From NCBI RefSeq assembly GCF_014645615.1, contig NZ_BMMB01000001.1, forward strand, positions 310,001 through 374,000: 64,000 nt of DNA. The letters are read 5' to 3'. Shown one piece after another: positions 42,447 through 51,340 of the stretch. A model generated the notes under the pieces. That model was given only the letters and a program-made list of their open reading frames with translations, did not search any database and was not told where the DNA came from. Position numbers and translations under genes: made by a program. The DNA comes from Paenibacillus hunanensis. GTDB lineage: Bacteria; Bacillota; Bacilli; Paenibacillales; Paenibacillaceae. Numbering within the stretch: position 1 is the stretch's first letter; every line of letters begins with the position of its first letter.

Positions 42447-42603
42447 GTACTATCGATAGGATGGCTCAGCAAATTGATGAGAATATTCCATACAATTAGC
42501 TATTCGCACAGCTACTCGCAAAAAATCTACAGGTGAAAATGTAAACTAATCCGGTATAGCGGCACTCTATATTTTAGCGCCGATACAGATTTTCTTCTTC
42601 CTA

Positions 42604-42632
42604 TTTACAAGTACAGGCGGTTCCGATATGAT
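42604..42632 (+). promoter_or_regulatory. Sigma-A promoter of fur
   Basis: TTTACA (42604-42609), 17 nt, TATGAT (42627-42632). Transcription would begin inside the adjacent PerR box. Confidence 0.7.
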
Positions 42633-42636
42633 ATAT

Positions 42637-42651
42637 TTATAATTATTCTAA
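42637..42651 (+). promoter_or_regulatory. PerR box upstream of fur
   Basis: TTATAATTATTCTAA matches the PerR consensus TTATAAT-N-ATTATAA at 13 of 14 defined positions and covers the predicted +1. PerR repression of fur is known in B. subtilis, which makes the assignment strong. Confidence 0.8.
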
Positions 42652-42911
42652 ATATAAATACAAGTTACGTGTGTTGATGGTCTCTCTTACAGTCAGGCAC
42701 GGTATTGTGCCGTGTGCGTGAATATACAGATATCGGTATCCATTTATATTATGTTCGGTATGTGCAGACATGGATGTGTACGTCGTGTCGAGATGTTAGC
42801 TACACCGTACCATTTGGAATACATGACGATGATGAAATGCCCAACCGAAAATGACATTGTGAAACGTTACTTGGACAGGAAGAATGAAATCAACCGGAAG
42901 GTGTGAAGAAC
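42652..42911 (+). other. Long fur leader
   Basis: About 260 nt lie between the PerR box and the fur start. It has a small hairpin GGCAC-GGTATT-GTGCC (42696-42711) and an open frame of 64 codons ending at the fur start, which lacks a ribosome site and is not called as a gene. Confidence 0.4.
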
Positions 42912-43406
42912 ATGATGGTGCTGACGGAACAGGTAGACCGGATTAAGGAACGACTCAAATCCAAAGGCTACAAGCTGACGCCACAGCGTGAAACGACAAT
43001 CCGGGTATTGCTGGAGCATGAAAAGGATCACTTGAGCGCAGAGGAAGTATTTTTGCTCGTGAAGGAACAATTCCCGGAGATCGGTATGGCGACCGTGTAT
43101 CGGGTACTTGATCTGCTAAATGAGCTACAGATCGTACAAAAGGTGAATTTTGGCGATGGGGCGGCACGCTTTGATCTGCGTGCAGCGAATAGTCCCCATT
43201 TGCATCACCATCTCATCTGCACACGCTGCGGCAATGTAGAGGAGATTATGGAGGACTGGCTGGTCACACTGGAAAAGCGTGTAGAGCGTGAGTACGGCTT
43301 TACAGTGACTGATCACCGACTGGACTTCCAGGGTGTATGCTCCGCTTGCCAGGCAAAGGAACGCGAGAAGAATAAAGGCGGCAAGAACTGCCAAGCGGTT
43401 TCCTAA
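42912..43406 (+). CDS. fur: Ferric uptake regulator Fur
   Basis: A 164-residue Fur-family repressor. The winged helix is GYKLTPQRETTIRVLLEHEKDHLSAEEVFLLVKEQFPEIGMATVYRVLDLLNELQIV, very close to B. subtilis Fur, followed by metal-binding HLHHHLICTRCGNVEEI and a second CxxC (VCSACQ), the structural zinc site. With Fe(II) it represses iron-uptake genes. The N-terminal region lacks the PerR-specific features, and the PerR box upstream favours Fur over PerR or Zur. The ATG at 42912 is chosen because AAGG lies 11 nt upstream; a GTG at 42903 is too near. Terminator 60 nt downstream; monocistronic. Confidence 0.9.
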   Translation: MMVLTEQVDRIKERLKSKGYKLTPQRETTIRVLLEHEKDHLSAEEVFLLVKEQFPEIGMATVYRVLDLLNELQIVQKVNFGDGAARFDLRAANSPHLHHHLICTRCGNVEEIMEDWLVTLEKRVEREYGFTVTDHRLDFQGVCSACQAKEREKNKGGKNCQAVS

Positions 43407-43464
43407 TAATAAACGGTGAGCGTGCTATCGCTATTGAGCTAGGATGGAAAAGTAATGATGTATG

Positions 43465-43489
43465 AAAGAGCCTGCAAAGGCTCTTTTTT
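43465..43489 (+). terminator. Terminator of fur
   Basis: AAAGAGCC-TGCAAA-GGCTCTTT followed by T, a compact intrinsic terminator. Confidence 0.9.
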
Positions 43490-43614
43490 GCTGTGTGGGT
43501 TATTTTTTTAGCCAGTCTAGCCGACATTATACAATAAAAGTATGATTTTACAGTTAGTCTATGTAGCGTTGTGGTCATATTAGAAAATAGAAATGAAGCA
43601 AGCCACTTACTTTT

Positions 43615-43640
43615 GGAACGCGAGCTTCATTCCCAGCGTA
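43615..43640 (+). promoter_or_regulatory. ECF (sigma-W-like) promoter of the SPFH unit
   Basis: TTGGAAC then 17 nt and CGTA (43637-43640), the same GGAA(A)C-N17-CGTA pattern as upstream of spo0M. It lies about 45 nt before the SPFH start. Confidence 0.6.
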
Positions 43641-43682
43641 CATAGAGTATAGATTTACATATATAGAAAAGGGGTTAGAACA

Positions 43683-44924
43683 ATGGCCTTATTTGAAGTT
43701 GTAAAATATGATGGCACACCGGATGTGTATGCGTGGAAGTATCCCAATGAAGAGGTTAGCACATGGACACAATTAGTTGTAAATGAATCGCAGGAAGCGA
43801 TTTTGTTCAAAAATGGACAGGCGTTTGATACGTTTCAGGCGGGTCGTCATACACTGAGCACTATGAATATTCCGCTACTAAACAAAGTGATCAATCTACC
43901 CTTCGGTGGACAATCTCCATTCGCCGCTGAAATATGGTACGTGAACCGGGTCAACAATCTGGATGTAAAGTGGGGAACCACATCACCGATCCAGCTTCAA
44001 GATCCGAAATATAATATCATCGTGCCTGTACGTGCATTTGGACAGATGGGGATTCGTATTGAAGACTCCCGTCGATTCCTGATCAAGCTGGTCGGGACAT
44101 TACCAAAGTTTGAACTGGCTGATATTTCAAGATATTTCCGCGGTTTATTGTTAATGAATATTAATGAGTGCATTTCATCGTATCTCGTTCATCGTAAAAT
44201 TAGCATTCTGGAGATCAATGCGTACATTAGTGAGATTTCTACCTTTGTACAGGAACGTATGGCTCCTGTATTCGCCGAGTATGGCATTGCGGTTGTGAAT
44301 ATGTATGTCGACTCCATCAATACACCGGACGAGGACGTTTCCGTTCAGCGACTGCGGGAAGCACTCGCCAAAAAAGCAGAGATGGATATTATTGGTTACA
44401 CCTATCAACAGGAGCGCAGCTTTGACACGCTGGAGGGTGCAGCTAAAAATGAAGGTAGCATGCAGTCCGGTATAATGGGTGCCGGGTTAGGACTTGGTAT
44501 GGGCGTAGGCATGGGCGGCCCGCTTGGTCAATTGATGGGACAGGTTGGACGTGTGATGGACGTGAACACGAGCAGTGTATCCAGTAACTCCACATCGACA
44601 AATGCGAAGCCGTGCAGCAATTGCGGTCAGCCGCTCATCGCTGGCTCCAAGTTCTGCCATCATTGTGGCGATGCGTATCTGGCATGCGAGCATTGCGGTG
44701 CGGACAATCCGGAAGGTGCTGTGCAGTGTAACAGCTGCGGGAAGGCACTCTCTCATCCCTGTCGTCAATGTGGCGCTTCGTTAAAAGCAGATGCGCGCTT
44801 CTGTCATGCATGTGGTACACCAACTACGGTAGCATGTAATCATTGTGGAAAACCAATGCAGCCCGGTCAGAAATTCTGTATGGAATGCGGACAAGCAGCG
44901 CCGGAGCAGGGGGGACAAACCTGA
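43683..44924 (+). CDS. SPFH-domain protein with C-terminal zinc ribbons (YdjI-like)
   Basis: A 413-residue protein. Residues 1-240 are an SPFH/virion-core-like domain (MALFEVVKYDGTPDVYAWKYPNEEVSTWTQLVVNESQEAILFKNG-like start, RYFRGLLLMNINECISSYL, VVNMYVDSINTPDEDV), as in B. subtilis YdjI. A glycine/methionine-rich linker follows at about 265-290 (GIMGAGLGLGMGVGMGGPLGQLMGQ). Residues 309-405 contain eight CxxC pairs forming about four zinc ribbons (CSNCG, CHHCG, CEHCG, CNSCG, CRQCG, CHACG, CNHCG, CMECG). SPFH proteins scaffold membranes; YdjI-type proteins link to the PspA/SigW envelope-stress response. Its stop overlaps the next ATG (TGATG). The long multi-ribbon tail is unusual in length. 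Confidence 0.85.
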   Translation: MALFEVVKYDGTPDVYAWKYPNEEVSTWTQLVVNESQEAILFKNGQAFDTFQAGRHTLSTMNIPLLNKVINLPFGGQSPFAAEIWYVNRVNNLDVKWGTTSPIQLQDPKYNIIVPVRAFGQMGIRIEDSRRFLIKLVGTLPKFELADISRYFRGLLLMNINECISSYLVHRKISILEINAYISEISTFVQERMAPVFAEYGIAVVNMYVDSINTPDEDVSVQRLREALAKKAEMDIIGYTYQQERSFDTLEGAAKNEGSMQSGIMGAGLGLGMGVGMGGPLGQLMGQVGRVMDVNTSSVSSNSTSTNAKPCSNCGQPLIAGSKFCHHCGDAYLACEHCGADNPEGAVQCNSCGKALSHPCRQCGASLKADARFCHACGTPTTVACNHCGKPMQPGQKFCMECGQAAPEQGGQT

Positions 44925-45676
44925 TGAATCGTAATCGAGGTATCGCCATCATCGCTCTATTGTATGGACTGACACTACTGGTCACCATCATTAGCTTTAT
45001 CCTGCTCGGTAATGTGCTGATTGCAGACAGTCGCTTCTGGATATCGCTTGCAGCTCTATTATTAGCTGAAACGTTGTTCTGGTCGCTGGCTGGATGGGGA
45101 GCATTACGTGGAGAACGTTTTGCTTCTACCGTGCCTGCCTATATGGGACAGCTTGTGACTGCTGGTCTGTATGCTATACTGGTCATCGTCTATACGCTTC
45201 TATTCTGGTTGCTGTTCAATCTAGGGGCGTTGTTCTACGGCTGGCTGCAATTAACGACATTTGTCGTAGCGGTTGGCGTGATCGCGCTTATCAGCTGGTT
45301 TATGCAGTCTGAACGTTATATCGATAGTCAGGAACGTCTACAAAAGCTGAGCATTCATGATATTCGGCAGGGTTTAGGCGAAGCTGGTCTGCATATTCGC
45401 AGCTGGCAGGAGCCGTATCGTAGTGAGGTGAGTCGCCTGCTGTCTGAGCTTGAGGAAAATGTACGTTTTAGTGATCCGGTTACCCACCCTGCTATATGGA
45501 AGGAAGAGGAGCAGCTCACCGATGAAATACGTCAGCTGCGTGAATGGATGATGCAGGCGCCAACTGGAGATGAGCAGCAGATGAATCGTCAGCTGGAGCA
45601 GCTGCGACAGCATTTCCAGACAGCACACGATATTTTACGTCAGCGAAACACTCGACTGGCAGCTTCCAAGTCATAG
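44924..45676 (+). CDS. Four-helix membrane protein with cytoplasmic helical tail
   Basis: A 250-residue protein starting at the ATG that overlaps the SPFH stop codon (TGATG), with CAGGGGGG upstream. Four membrane helices lie at about residues 5-27, 36-57, 68-95 and 100-123. A cytoplasmic 120-residue part, rich in Gln/Glu/Arg and probably coiled-coil, follows (RLQKLSIHDIRQGLGEAGLHIRSWQEPYRSEVSRLLSELEENVRF, QQMNRQLEQLRQHFQTAHDILRQRN). I do not recognise a family. By position and translational coupling it is the membrane partner of the SPFH protein. Confidence 0.8.
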   Translation: MNRNRGIAIIALLYGLTLLVTIISFILLGNVLIADSRFWISLAALLLAETLFWSLAGWGALRGERFASTVPAYMGQLVTAGLYAILVIVYTLLFWLLFNLGALFYGWLQLTTFVVAVGVIALISWFMQSERYIDSQERLQKLSIHDIRQGLGEAGLHIRSWQEPYRSEVSRLLSELEENVRFSDPVTHPAIWKEEEQLTDEIRQLREWMMQAPTGDEQQMNRQLEQLRQHFQTAHDILRQRNTRLAASKS

Positions 45677-45752
45677 CTCTTTATTCGATCGAGCAGGCTT
45701 GTCTTCAAACAATATAGAAGAATATAGAATGATGTAAAAGGGGAGATCGACC

Positions 45753-46310
45753 ATGCTTGCAGGAGGGATTGTTTGTATTATTTTTGCCCTTCCTTTATTG
45801 TTATTTGCATTGTTTGGAGTAGGTGGTACATTATCGAGTGATCCGGGATCAGCGATTGTACTGGGAATGGTGTTTGGTTTCCCGGGAATCATATTGATGG
45901 TATTCGGAATTTCTATGATTCGCAAAAGTCAGGCACAAACGCGATTGGAATATGAGCAAATGATGACGGCTCAGCAGCAGTGGAATCAGAACAATCTAAA
46001 TGGGCAATTTCAGCATTCGTCATCACAGTCATCCATGCATGTGAATATATCTTCCAGTACAAATGGAGTGCAGCGAGTCAATGAATCGTATACGATTCAT
46101 AATCCGCTTGATCCACGCACAGCTGCCTATGTGAATCATCGAGCAAGGCAGCAAGCAGCGTCCTCGACATCTTCAAACCCTATGAATCAGGCATCTACTA
46201 GTAATCAACCGAAAACCGTAGATTGTCCGGGCTGCGGGGCGCCACAAACGCTGGCACCAGGTCAGAGCCGTGAGTGTGAATACTGTAGCACAGTCGTTGC
46301 TTACAAATGA
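45753..46310 (+). CDS. Small membrane protein with C-terminal zinc ribbon
   Basis: A 185-residue protein with two N-terminal membrane helices (GGIVCIIFALPLLLFALFGV and ALGMVFGFPGIILMVFGISM-type segments, about residues 3-22 and 33-52). A long Gln/Ser/Asn-rich cytoplasmic linker follows, then a C-terminal zinc ribbon CPGCGAPQTL...CEYCSTVV. The ATG follows AAAGGGGAG. Third gene of the SPFH unit, 76 nt after the previous stop. The recurring zinc ribbons across this unit suggest a shared assembly mode, for example docking of ribbons or metal-dependent complex formation. Family unknown. Confidence 0.8.
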   Translation: MLAGGIVCIIFALPLLLFALFGVGGTLSSDPGSAIVLGMVFGFPGIILMVFGISMIRKSQAQTRLEYEQMMTAQQQWNQNNLNGQFQHSSSQSSMHVNISSSTNGVQRVNESYTIHNPLDPRTAAYVNHRARQQAASSTSSNPMNQASTSNQPKTVDCPGCGAPQTLAPGQSRECEYCSTVVAYK

Positions 46311-46400
46311 TTTCAGGATGACTTTAGCACGCTTGTGTAAATTTTCTGAATTGCAAAATATCCGCTTCTATTCTGAAAGAAGCGGGTAAATACTACAAAC
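46311..46400. other. Spacer after the SPFH unit
   Basis: It contains a small hairpin GCTTC...GAAGC near 46365-46385 and no gene. Confidence 0.35.
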
Positions 46401-46446
46401 AAGGCGAAACCGAACAGACCTATGCTGGGCGGCTGTTCGCCTTTTT
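46401..46446 (+). terminator. Terminator of the SPFH unit
   Basis: AAGGCGAA pairs with TTCGCCTT, with the interior GAACAG/CTGTTC as an alternative pairing, followed by TTTTTAA. Confidence 0.65.
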
Positions 46447-46600
46447 AAGGTGTAGTTATATATAATAGGATTATGTCTTTCATTTCGGCTGATGTCATAT
46501 GCCGAATATTTTTCACCATCAGCGGTGAATTCGTACGCTGCATTGTCCGATTTCGAAGCGTTAGCATGGCATCTGATAGCATCTTGCAGGTCGCTCATAA

Positions 46601-46630
46601 TTGACAGTTATCCGGCTTCCGCATTAACAT
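46601..46630 (+). promoter_or_regulatory. Probable sigma-A promoter of alr
   Basis: TTGACA (46601-46606), 18 nt, TAACAT (46625-46630), with the TTG start 47 nt further on. Confidence 0.55.
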
Positions 46631-46676
46631 AGTTGTATTGCCCGGATGGGCAAAAACGGATAGAAGGTGACTGTAA

Positions 46677-47858
46677 TTGCAAGAGCAATATCGACCAACA
46701 AGAGCGGAAATTAATCTGGATGCGCTGCGGGCGAATTACGAAGCTTTTCGGAGTGCATTGCCGCACACAACCAGACTGATGCTTTGTGTAAAAGCAGGAG
46801 CGTATGGACATGGTGCTGTAGGGGTAGCCCGTGAGCTGGAACAGCTCGGTGCGGACTACTTGAGCGTAGCTTTTTTGGACGAAGCGATTGAGCTACGTCA
46901 GCACGGCATTTCGTTACCGATTCTGGTACTGGGCTATACGGCACCAGAAGGGGTAGCAGCAGCGTACGAGTATGATGTTACTTTAAATGTGTTTACAGAA
47001 GAAGTGCTTGAAGCGATTGCCGGACTGTCTGTGGAACCTTCCGGTCGCAAGCTCAAGGCTCATATCAAAATTGATAGCGGAATGGGACGACTCGGACTAT
47101 TTCCAGATCAGGCACCTGCATTTATCGCCAAGGCGTTTGCAGTACCAACACTGGAAGTAGAAGGAATGTTCACTCATTTTGCAAGAGCAGACGAGCATAA
47201 TAAAGATTATACACTGATGCAATACGAGAACTTCCAACGCGTGGACCGTGAAGTGCGAAGCATGGGCTATACTATCCCTGTCATACATACGGGGAACAGT
47301 GCTGCCGCGATTGATGCTCCCGAGCTATCCCCACAGATGGTTCGGGTAGGAATTGCACTGTATGGGCTGTATCCTTCGACCGAAGTGAACCAGCAGGCGA
47401 TAGCGTTAGCCCCGGTCATGGTCTTGAAAACCAGAGTGGTCTATACCAAAACGCTGCCGGCAGGCGCGGGTGTAAGCTATGGCACCCGTTATGTCACCGA
47501 GCAGCCAGAGGTTATTGTCACACTGCCAATTGGCTATGCGGATGGATATTCGCGCTTACTCAGCGGAAAAGCCGAAGTGCTGCTTCGCGGACGCAGAGTC
47601 CCTGTCGTTGGAACGATCTGTATGGATCAGTGTATGGTATCACTCAAATCTTTTGCCCATGAGGCAGAAGAAATCCAAATCGGCGATGAGGTTGTCTTAA
47701 TCGGCCGTCAGCAGAATGAATTCATCTCGGCTGATGAGCTTGCTTCATGGCTCGGTACTATCAATTACGAAGTGGTTTGCATGATCGCTTCCCGCGTCCC
47801 TCGTCTCTACTACCGTGACGGCGAAATCGTTAGCTGTTTAAACCCCCTTTTGCGTTAA
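46677..47858 (+). CDS. alr: Alanine racemase
   Basis: A 393-residue PLP enzyme that interconverts L- and D-alanine for peptidoglycan. The Lys that binds PLP is Lys39 in LCVKAGAYGHGAVG; the catalytic Tyr268 is in GVSYGTRY. Other motifs are HIKIDSGMGRLGL, HTGNSAAAID, GIALYGLYPS, VVGTICMDQCMV and GDEVVLIG. The usual Asn or Asp after KA is Gly here (KAGAYGHG), a minor deviation. The start is TTG with AAGGTGA upstream. Followed by endoAI-endoA as in B. subtilis, so D-alanine supply and the mRNA interferase lie in one neighbourhood, though about 225 nt separate them. Confidence 0.97.
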   Translation: MQEQYRPTRAEINLDALRANYEAFRSALPHTTRLMLCVKAGAYGHGAVGVARELEQLGADYLSVAFLDEAIELRQHGISLPILVLGYTAPEGVAAAYEYDVTLNVFTEEVLEAIAGLSVEPSGRKLKAHIKIDSGMGRLGLFPDQAPAFIAKAFAVPTLEVEGMFTHFARADEHNKDYTLMQYENFQRVDREVRSMGYTIPVIHTGNSAAAIDAPELSPQMVRVGIALYGLYPSTEVNQQAIALAPVMVLKTRVVYTKTLPAGAGVSYGTRYVTEQPEVIVTLPIGYADGYSRLLSGKAEVLLRGRRVPVVGTICMDQCMVSLKSFAHEAEEIQIGDEVVLIGRQQNEFISADELASWLGTINYEVVCMIASRVPRLYYRDGEIVSCLNPLLR

Positions 47859-48083
47859 AATATTTTTCGCAGAGTGGAAGGAAACGGAAAATGTTGAGCG
47901 AATCTTACATAATGTGATGAAAAGTCTGTACTCATACTGTTGTTGTAGTTTATAATGAGGGCAGCAAAGTGGCTTTATGTATTGTGCATGAAGCCAGACC
48001 ATAAACTTGGATTCGCATTATGAAAAAATGCCGTTACAACAGCTAAGGGGTATAGCTGAAAAGGTTTTGGGGGTGCTGGACAG

Positions 48084-48365
48084 TTGGACAACATGCAAAA
48101 CGTGCAAGGGATTATGGTCCATTTACCGGATCAGCTTTTGCAGGAAATCGATGGGATCGCAGCCTTGGATAATTCCGACCGTAATGAGTTAATCAGAAAG
48201 GCGACGAAAGTGTATCTAACGGAGCGTAAGAAGCGGATTGTCCGCGAATCGATGCAGCGTGGATATATGGAAATGGCCAAGATCAATCTCAGAATTGCTA
48301 GTGAAGCATTCTATGCGGAGGAAGAAGCGGACATCACTCTGGACCGCTTAGTTAGCGGGGTGTAG
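48084..48365 (+). CDS. ndoAI: EndoAI-type antitoxin (ribbon-helix-helix)
   Basis: A 93-residue antitoxin with an N-terminal ribbon-helix-helix DNA-binding motif (GIMVHLPDQLLQEIDGIAALDNSDRNELIRKATKVYL) and a C-terminal toxin-wrapping segment (IASEAFYAEEEADITLDRLVSGV). It neutralises the EndoA RNase and probably represses the operon. Closest to B. subtilis EndoAI. The start is a TTG at 48084 with GGGGGTG upstream; an ATG three codons later is possible. It ends 3 nt before the toxin start, so translation is coupled. The neighbouring alr gene matches the conserved Bacillus order. Confidence 0.92.
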   Translation: MDNMQNVQGIMVHLPDQLLQEIDGIAALDNSDRNELIRKATKVYLTERKKRIVRESMQRGYMEMAKINLRIASEAFYAEEEADITLDRLVSGV

Positions 48366-48368
48366 ACA

Positions 48369-48719
48369 TTGATCGTAAAGCGTGGCGATGTATTTTTTGC
48401 AGATTTATCGCCCGTCGTCGGTTCTGAGCAGGGTGGCGTGAGACCGGTTCTGGTGATCCAGAACGATATCGGTAATCGCTTCAGTCCGACGGTCATTGTG
48501 GCGGCGATTACGGCACAGATTCAAAAGGCCAAATTGCCGACGCACGTGGAGATCGACGCGAAGTCTCATGGTTTTGACCGGGACTCCGTCATTTTACTAG
48601 AGCAGATTCGTACCATTGATAAGCAGCGTTTGACTGACAAAATCACACATCTGGATGAAGATACCATGCGTAGGGTGCATGATTCTCTCCAGATCAGCCT
48701 CGGCCTGGTGGACTTCTAA
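48369..48719 (+). CDS. ndoA: EndoA toxin, MazF-family mRNA interferase
   Basis: A 116-residue PemK/MazF-fold endoribonuclease: [46 protein letters not shown], with the Arg of GGVRP and the Thr of VAAIT as catalytic residues, then [30 protein letters not shown]. The B. subtilis homolog EndoA cleaves UACAU in mRNA. The sequence is nearly identical in its core to that enzyme. TTG start with GGGGTG upstream. The tandem TTG starts on antitoxin and toxin may help set their ratio. A terminator follows. Confidence 0.96.
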   Translation: MIVKRGDVFFADLSPVVGSEQGGVRPVLVIQNDIGNRFSPTVIVAAITAQIQKAKLPTHVEIDAKSHGFDRDSVILLEQIRTIDKQRLTDKITHLDEDTMRRVHDSLQISLGLVDF

Positions 48720-48741
48720 AAGGCTTTCGGCAAGCAAGTGG

Positions 48742-48766
48742 ACCCGGTGACTGCACCGGGTTTTTT
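48742..48766 (+). terminator. Terminator of the toxin-antitoxin unit
   Basis: ACCCGGTG-ACTG-CACCGGGT followed by TTTTT. Confidence 0.92.
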
Positions 48767-48881
48767 GCGTCTAATGGGGCAACTTCATCAATATGGTTTG
48801 AGATCATGCCCAACTTTTGAGATAATACAGCTATTGATATAGGGTTCTCTGCATGAGTAGAGAATGGAAAGAGGGATCAGA

Positions 48882-51107
48882 TTGTCTGAACAAAAAGTAA
48901 TTCATGAAGCGCAAGCGAAAGATAGCGAGCAGCAGGTACGTGAGCGGATCGTACGTCAGATCGCCGATGAGCTGAATATCTCGCAAAAGCAGATTCGTAC
49001 GACGATTGATCTGCTGTCGGAAGGCAATACGATTCCATTTATTGCTCGTTACCGTAAAGAGATGACCGGAGAGCTGGATGAGAACCAGCTTCGCGATATC
49101 GAGGAGCGCCATCAATATTTGCGCAATTTACAGGAACGTAAAGAAGAGGTGCTACGCATCATCAGCGAGCAGGACAAGCTGACCGAGGAGCTGGCAAAAG
49201 CGATTCAAAATGCAAGCAAGCTGCAAGAGGTCGAGGATCTGTATCGTCCATATCGCCAAAAGCGTAAAACACGTGCAAGCGTAGCGCGTGAAAAAGGATT
49301 AGAGCCACTTGCACAGTGGATTCGTAGTGCGCCGAAGGCGCCAGAAGCGCTCGTAGAGGCTGCTAAGTATGTGGATGAGGCAAAAGGCGTCGAGGATGCC
49401 TCACAGGCGCTACAGGGAGCGATGGACATCATTGCCGAGGAGATTTCGGACGATGCAACAATTCGTGCCTGGATCAGACGTTACACCTTGGATCATGGTA
49501 TGCTCGTGACCGAAGCGCGTAATGCCAATGAAGAATCCGTGTATGAAATGTACTACAGCTATCGCGAGCTAGCGAAAAAAATGCCGCCTCACCGCATTCT
49601 GGCAATTAACCGTGGTGAGCGTGAAAACGTACTGAAGGTACAGCTGGAGGTAGCTCCAGAATCGATCTATCGTTATATGGAGAAGCAGCTCATTCAAGGG
49701 CCATCTGCGGTACAAAAGCTGCTGGGCGAAGTAATCGAGGATGCCTACAAGCGTCTGATTGCCCCATCGATCGAGCGCGAGGTACGTACCGAGCTGACAG
49801 AAAAGGGAGATAGCCAGGCGATCTCGATCTTTGCTGGTAATCTGCGCAATCTGTTGCTGCAAGCACCGATCAAGGAAACAAGAGTGCTCGGCGTTGACCC
49901 AGCTTTCCGTACAGGCTGTAAGCTAGCAGCTGTTGATGAGACAGGCAAGCTGCTGGAGGTAGCGGTAACGTACCCAACTCCACCAGTCAACAAAAAGCGT
50001 GAAGCGACGGAAATCTTCCATCGTATGATTAATGAGCACAATATCGAGCTGATCGTGATCGGTAACGGTACAGCTTCGCGTGAAACGGAGCAATTCGTAG
50101 CCGAGCTGATTCAGGAGATCAAGGATCGCAAGCTTGCGTATCTGATCGTGAGTGAGGCGGGTGCAAGTGTATATTCTGCTTCCAAGCTGGCGCAGGAGGA
50201 ATTCCCTGATCTGGATGTCGCACAGCGCAGTGCAGCATCGATCGCTCGCCGTGTACAGGACCCACTAGCAGAGCTGGTCAAAATCGATCCAAAAGCAATC
50301 GGTGTCGGTCAATACCAGCACGATGTATCACAGAAAAATCTGGAAAGCTCGCTTAAAGGCGTTGTAGAGTCAGCGGTTAACCACGTCGGCGTCGATGTGA
50401 ATACAGCTTCTCCATCGCTGCTGTCCTATGTGGCAGGCGTGAATGCAACGATTGCTAAAAATATCGTAAAATATCGTGAGGAAAATGGTCGCTTTATTAG
50501 CCGCAAGCAGCTGCAAAAGGTGCCACGTCTGGGTGCTAAAACGCTCCAGCAATGTGTCGGCTTCCTGCGTATCAAGGGTGGAGACAATCCACTTGATTAT
50601 ACCGGTATTCACCCGGAATCGTATGCAGCGACAACGAAGCTTCTGAAGTCGCTCGGTATCCAGCCAGAGCAATTAGGCAGCACCGAAGCGGTAACGGCTC
50701 TTGCAGGCGTCGATGTGGAGCAGACAGCGGCAGCACTGGATATCGGTGTGCCAACACTGCGCGATATTTTAGATAGCTTGCAGCGCCCAGGACGCGATCC
50801 ACGGGATGAGTTGCCATTGCCAATCTTCCGTACCGATGTGCTGAAGATCGAGGATCTGACGCCAGGGATGGAGCTACAAGGCACGGTACGCAATGTTATC
50901 GACTTTGGTGCTTTTGTTGATATCGGCATCAAAAATGATGGATTGGTGCATATCTCCCAGCTGAGCGAGCAATTCGTGAAGCACCCGATGGACGTTGTTT
51001 CTGTTGGAGATAATGTAACGGTGTGGGTACTGAATGTGGATTTGAAAAAAGGTCGCGTAGGTCTGACGATGCGCCCATCCTCTGCTCAGGAAGCAGCTGG
51101 ACAGTAA
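48882..51107 (+). CDS. tex: Tex-family S1 RNA-binding protein
   Basis: A 741-residue protein with the Tex arrangement: N-terminal helical region (VRQIADELNISQKQIRTTIDLLSEGNTIPFIARYRKEMTGELDENQLRDI), an YqgF/RNase H-like fold (VLGVDPAFRTGCKLAAVDETGKLL), helix-hairpin-helix repeats (SPSLLSYVAGVNATIAKNIVKYREENGRF, KVPRLGAKTLQQCVGFLRI) and a C-terminal S1 domain (GMELQGTVRNVIDFGAFVDIGIKNDGLVHISQLS). Tex relates to transcription, translation and cell-wall stress in several bacteria, but its mechanism is not settled. I prefer the TTG at 48882, preceded by AGAGGG, over the ATG at 48864, which has no ribosome site. Confidence 0.96.
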   Translation: MSEQKVIHEAQAKDSEQQVRERIVRQIADELNISQKQIRTTIDLLSEGNTIPFIARYRKEMTGELDENQLRDIEERHQYLRNLQERKEEVLRIISEQDKLTEELAKAIQNASKLQEVEDLYRPYRQKRKTRASVAREKGLEPLAQWIRSAPKAPEALVEAAKYVDEAKGVEDASQALQGAMDIIAEEISDDATIRAWIRRYTLDHGMLVTEARNANEESVYEMYYSYRELAKKMPPHRILAINRGERENVLKVQLEVAPESIYRYMEKQLIQGPSAVQKLLGEVIEDAYKRLIAPSIEREVRTELTEKGDSQAISIFAGNLRNLLLQAPIKETRVLGVDPAFRTGCKLAAVDETGKLLEVAVTYPTPPVNKKREATEIFHRMINEHNIELIVIGNGTASRETEQFVAELIQEIKDRKLAYLIVSEAGASVYSASKLAQEEFPDLDVAQRSAASIARRVQDPLAELVKIDPKAIGVGQYQHDVSQKNLESSLKGVVESAVNHVGVDVNTASPSLLSYVAGVNATIAKNIVKYREENGRFISRKQLQKVPRLGAKTLQQCVGFLRIKGGDNPLDYTGIHPESYAATTKLLKSLGIQPEQLGSTEAVTALAGVDVEQTAAALDIGVPTLRDILDSLQRPGRDPRDELPLPIFRTDVLKIEDLTPGMELQGTVRNVIDFGAFVDIGIKNDGLVHISQLSEQFVKHPMDVVSVGDNVTVWVLNVDLKKGRVGLTMRPSSAQEAAGQ

Positions 51108-51112
51108 AAGGT

Positions 51113-51250
51113 ATGAATCAACACTCTGCTTACTGGCAAGGCGTAGATACGGATGTACAAGCTATTGAACGTCATTATGGTAAGACATCGTATGAAGCCA
51201 TACATGTTAACTATAACGATGTAAGGATGCGTAAGCGGAGCGGCATGTAA
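51113..51250 (+). CDS. Possible small protein, 45 aa
   Basis: A 45-residue frame beginning 6 nt after the tex stop: MNQHSAYWQGVDTDVQ..., ending in basic VRMRKRSGM. A purine-rich AAAAGG precedes the ATG but is very close to it. No family recognised. It is polar, with no signal or membrane segment. It could be read-through noise after tex. Confidence 0.3.
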   Translation: MNQHSAYWQGVDTDVQAIERHYGKTSYEAIHVNYNDVRMRKRSGM

Positions 51251-51340
51251 GCAACCAGAACTGCGAGTAAGCAGGTCAAGCTATGTATCAGCTATCAGAG
51301 AGCTAGAGCAAAGCTGTAATGATAACCGGAACGAAACGCA

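Noticed and set aside
42712..42906. 64-codon frame just before fur
   Set aside because: No ribosome site at its start, atypical composition and no recognisable family; kept only as a possible leader feature.
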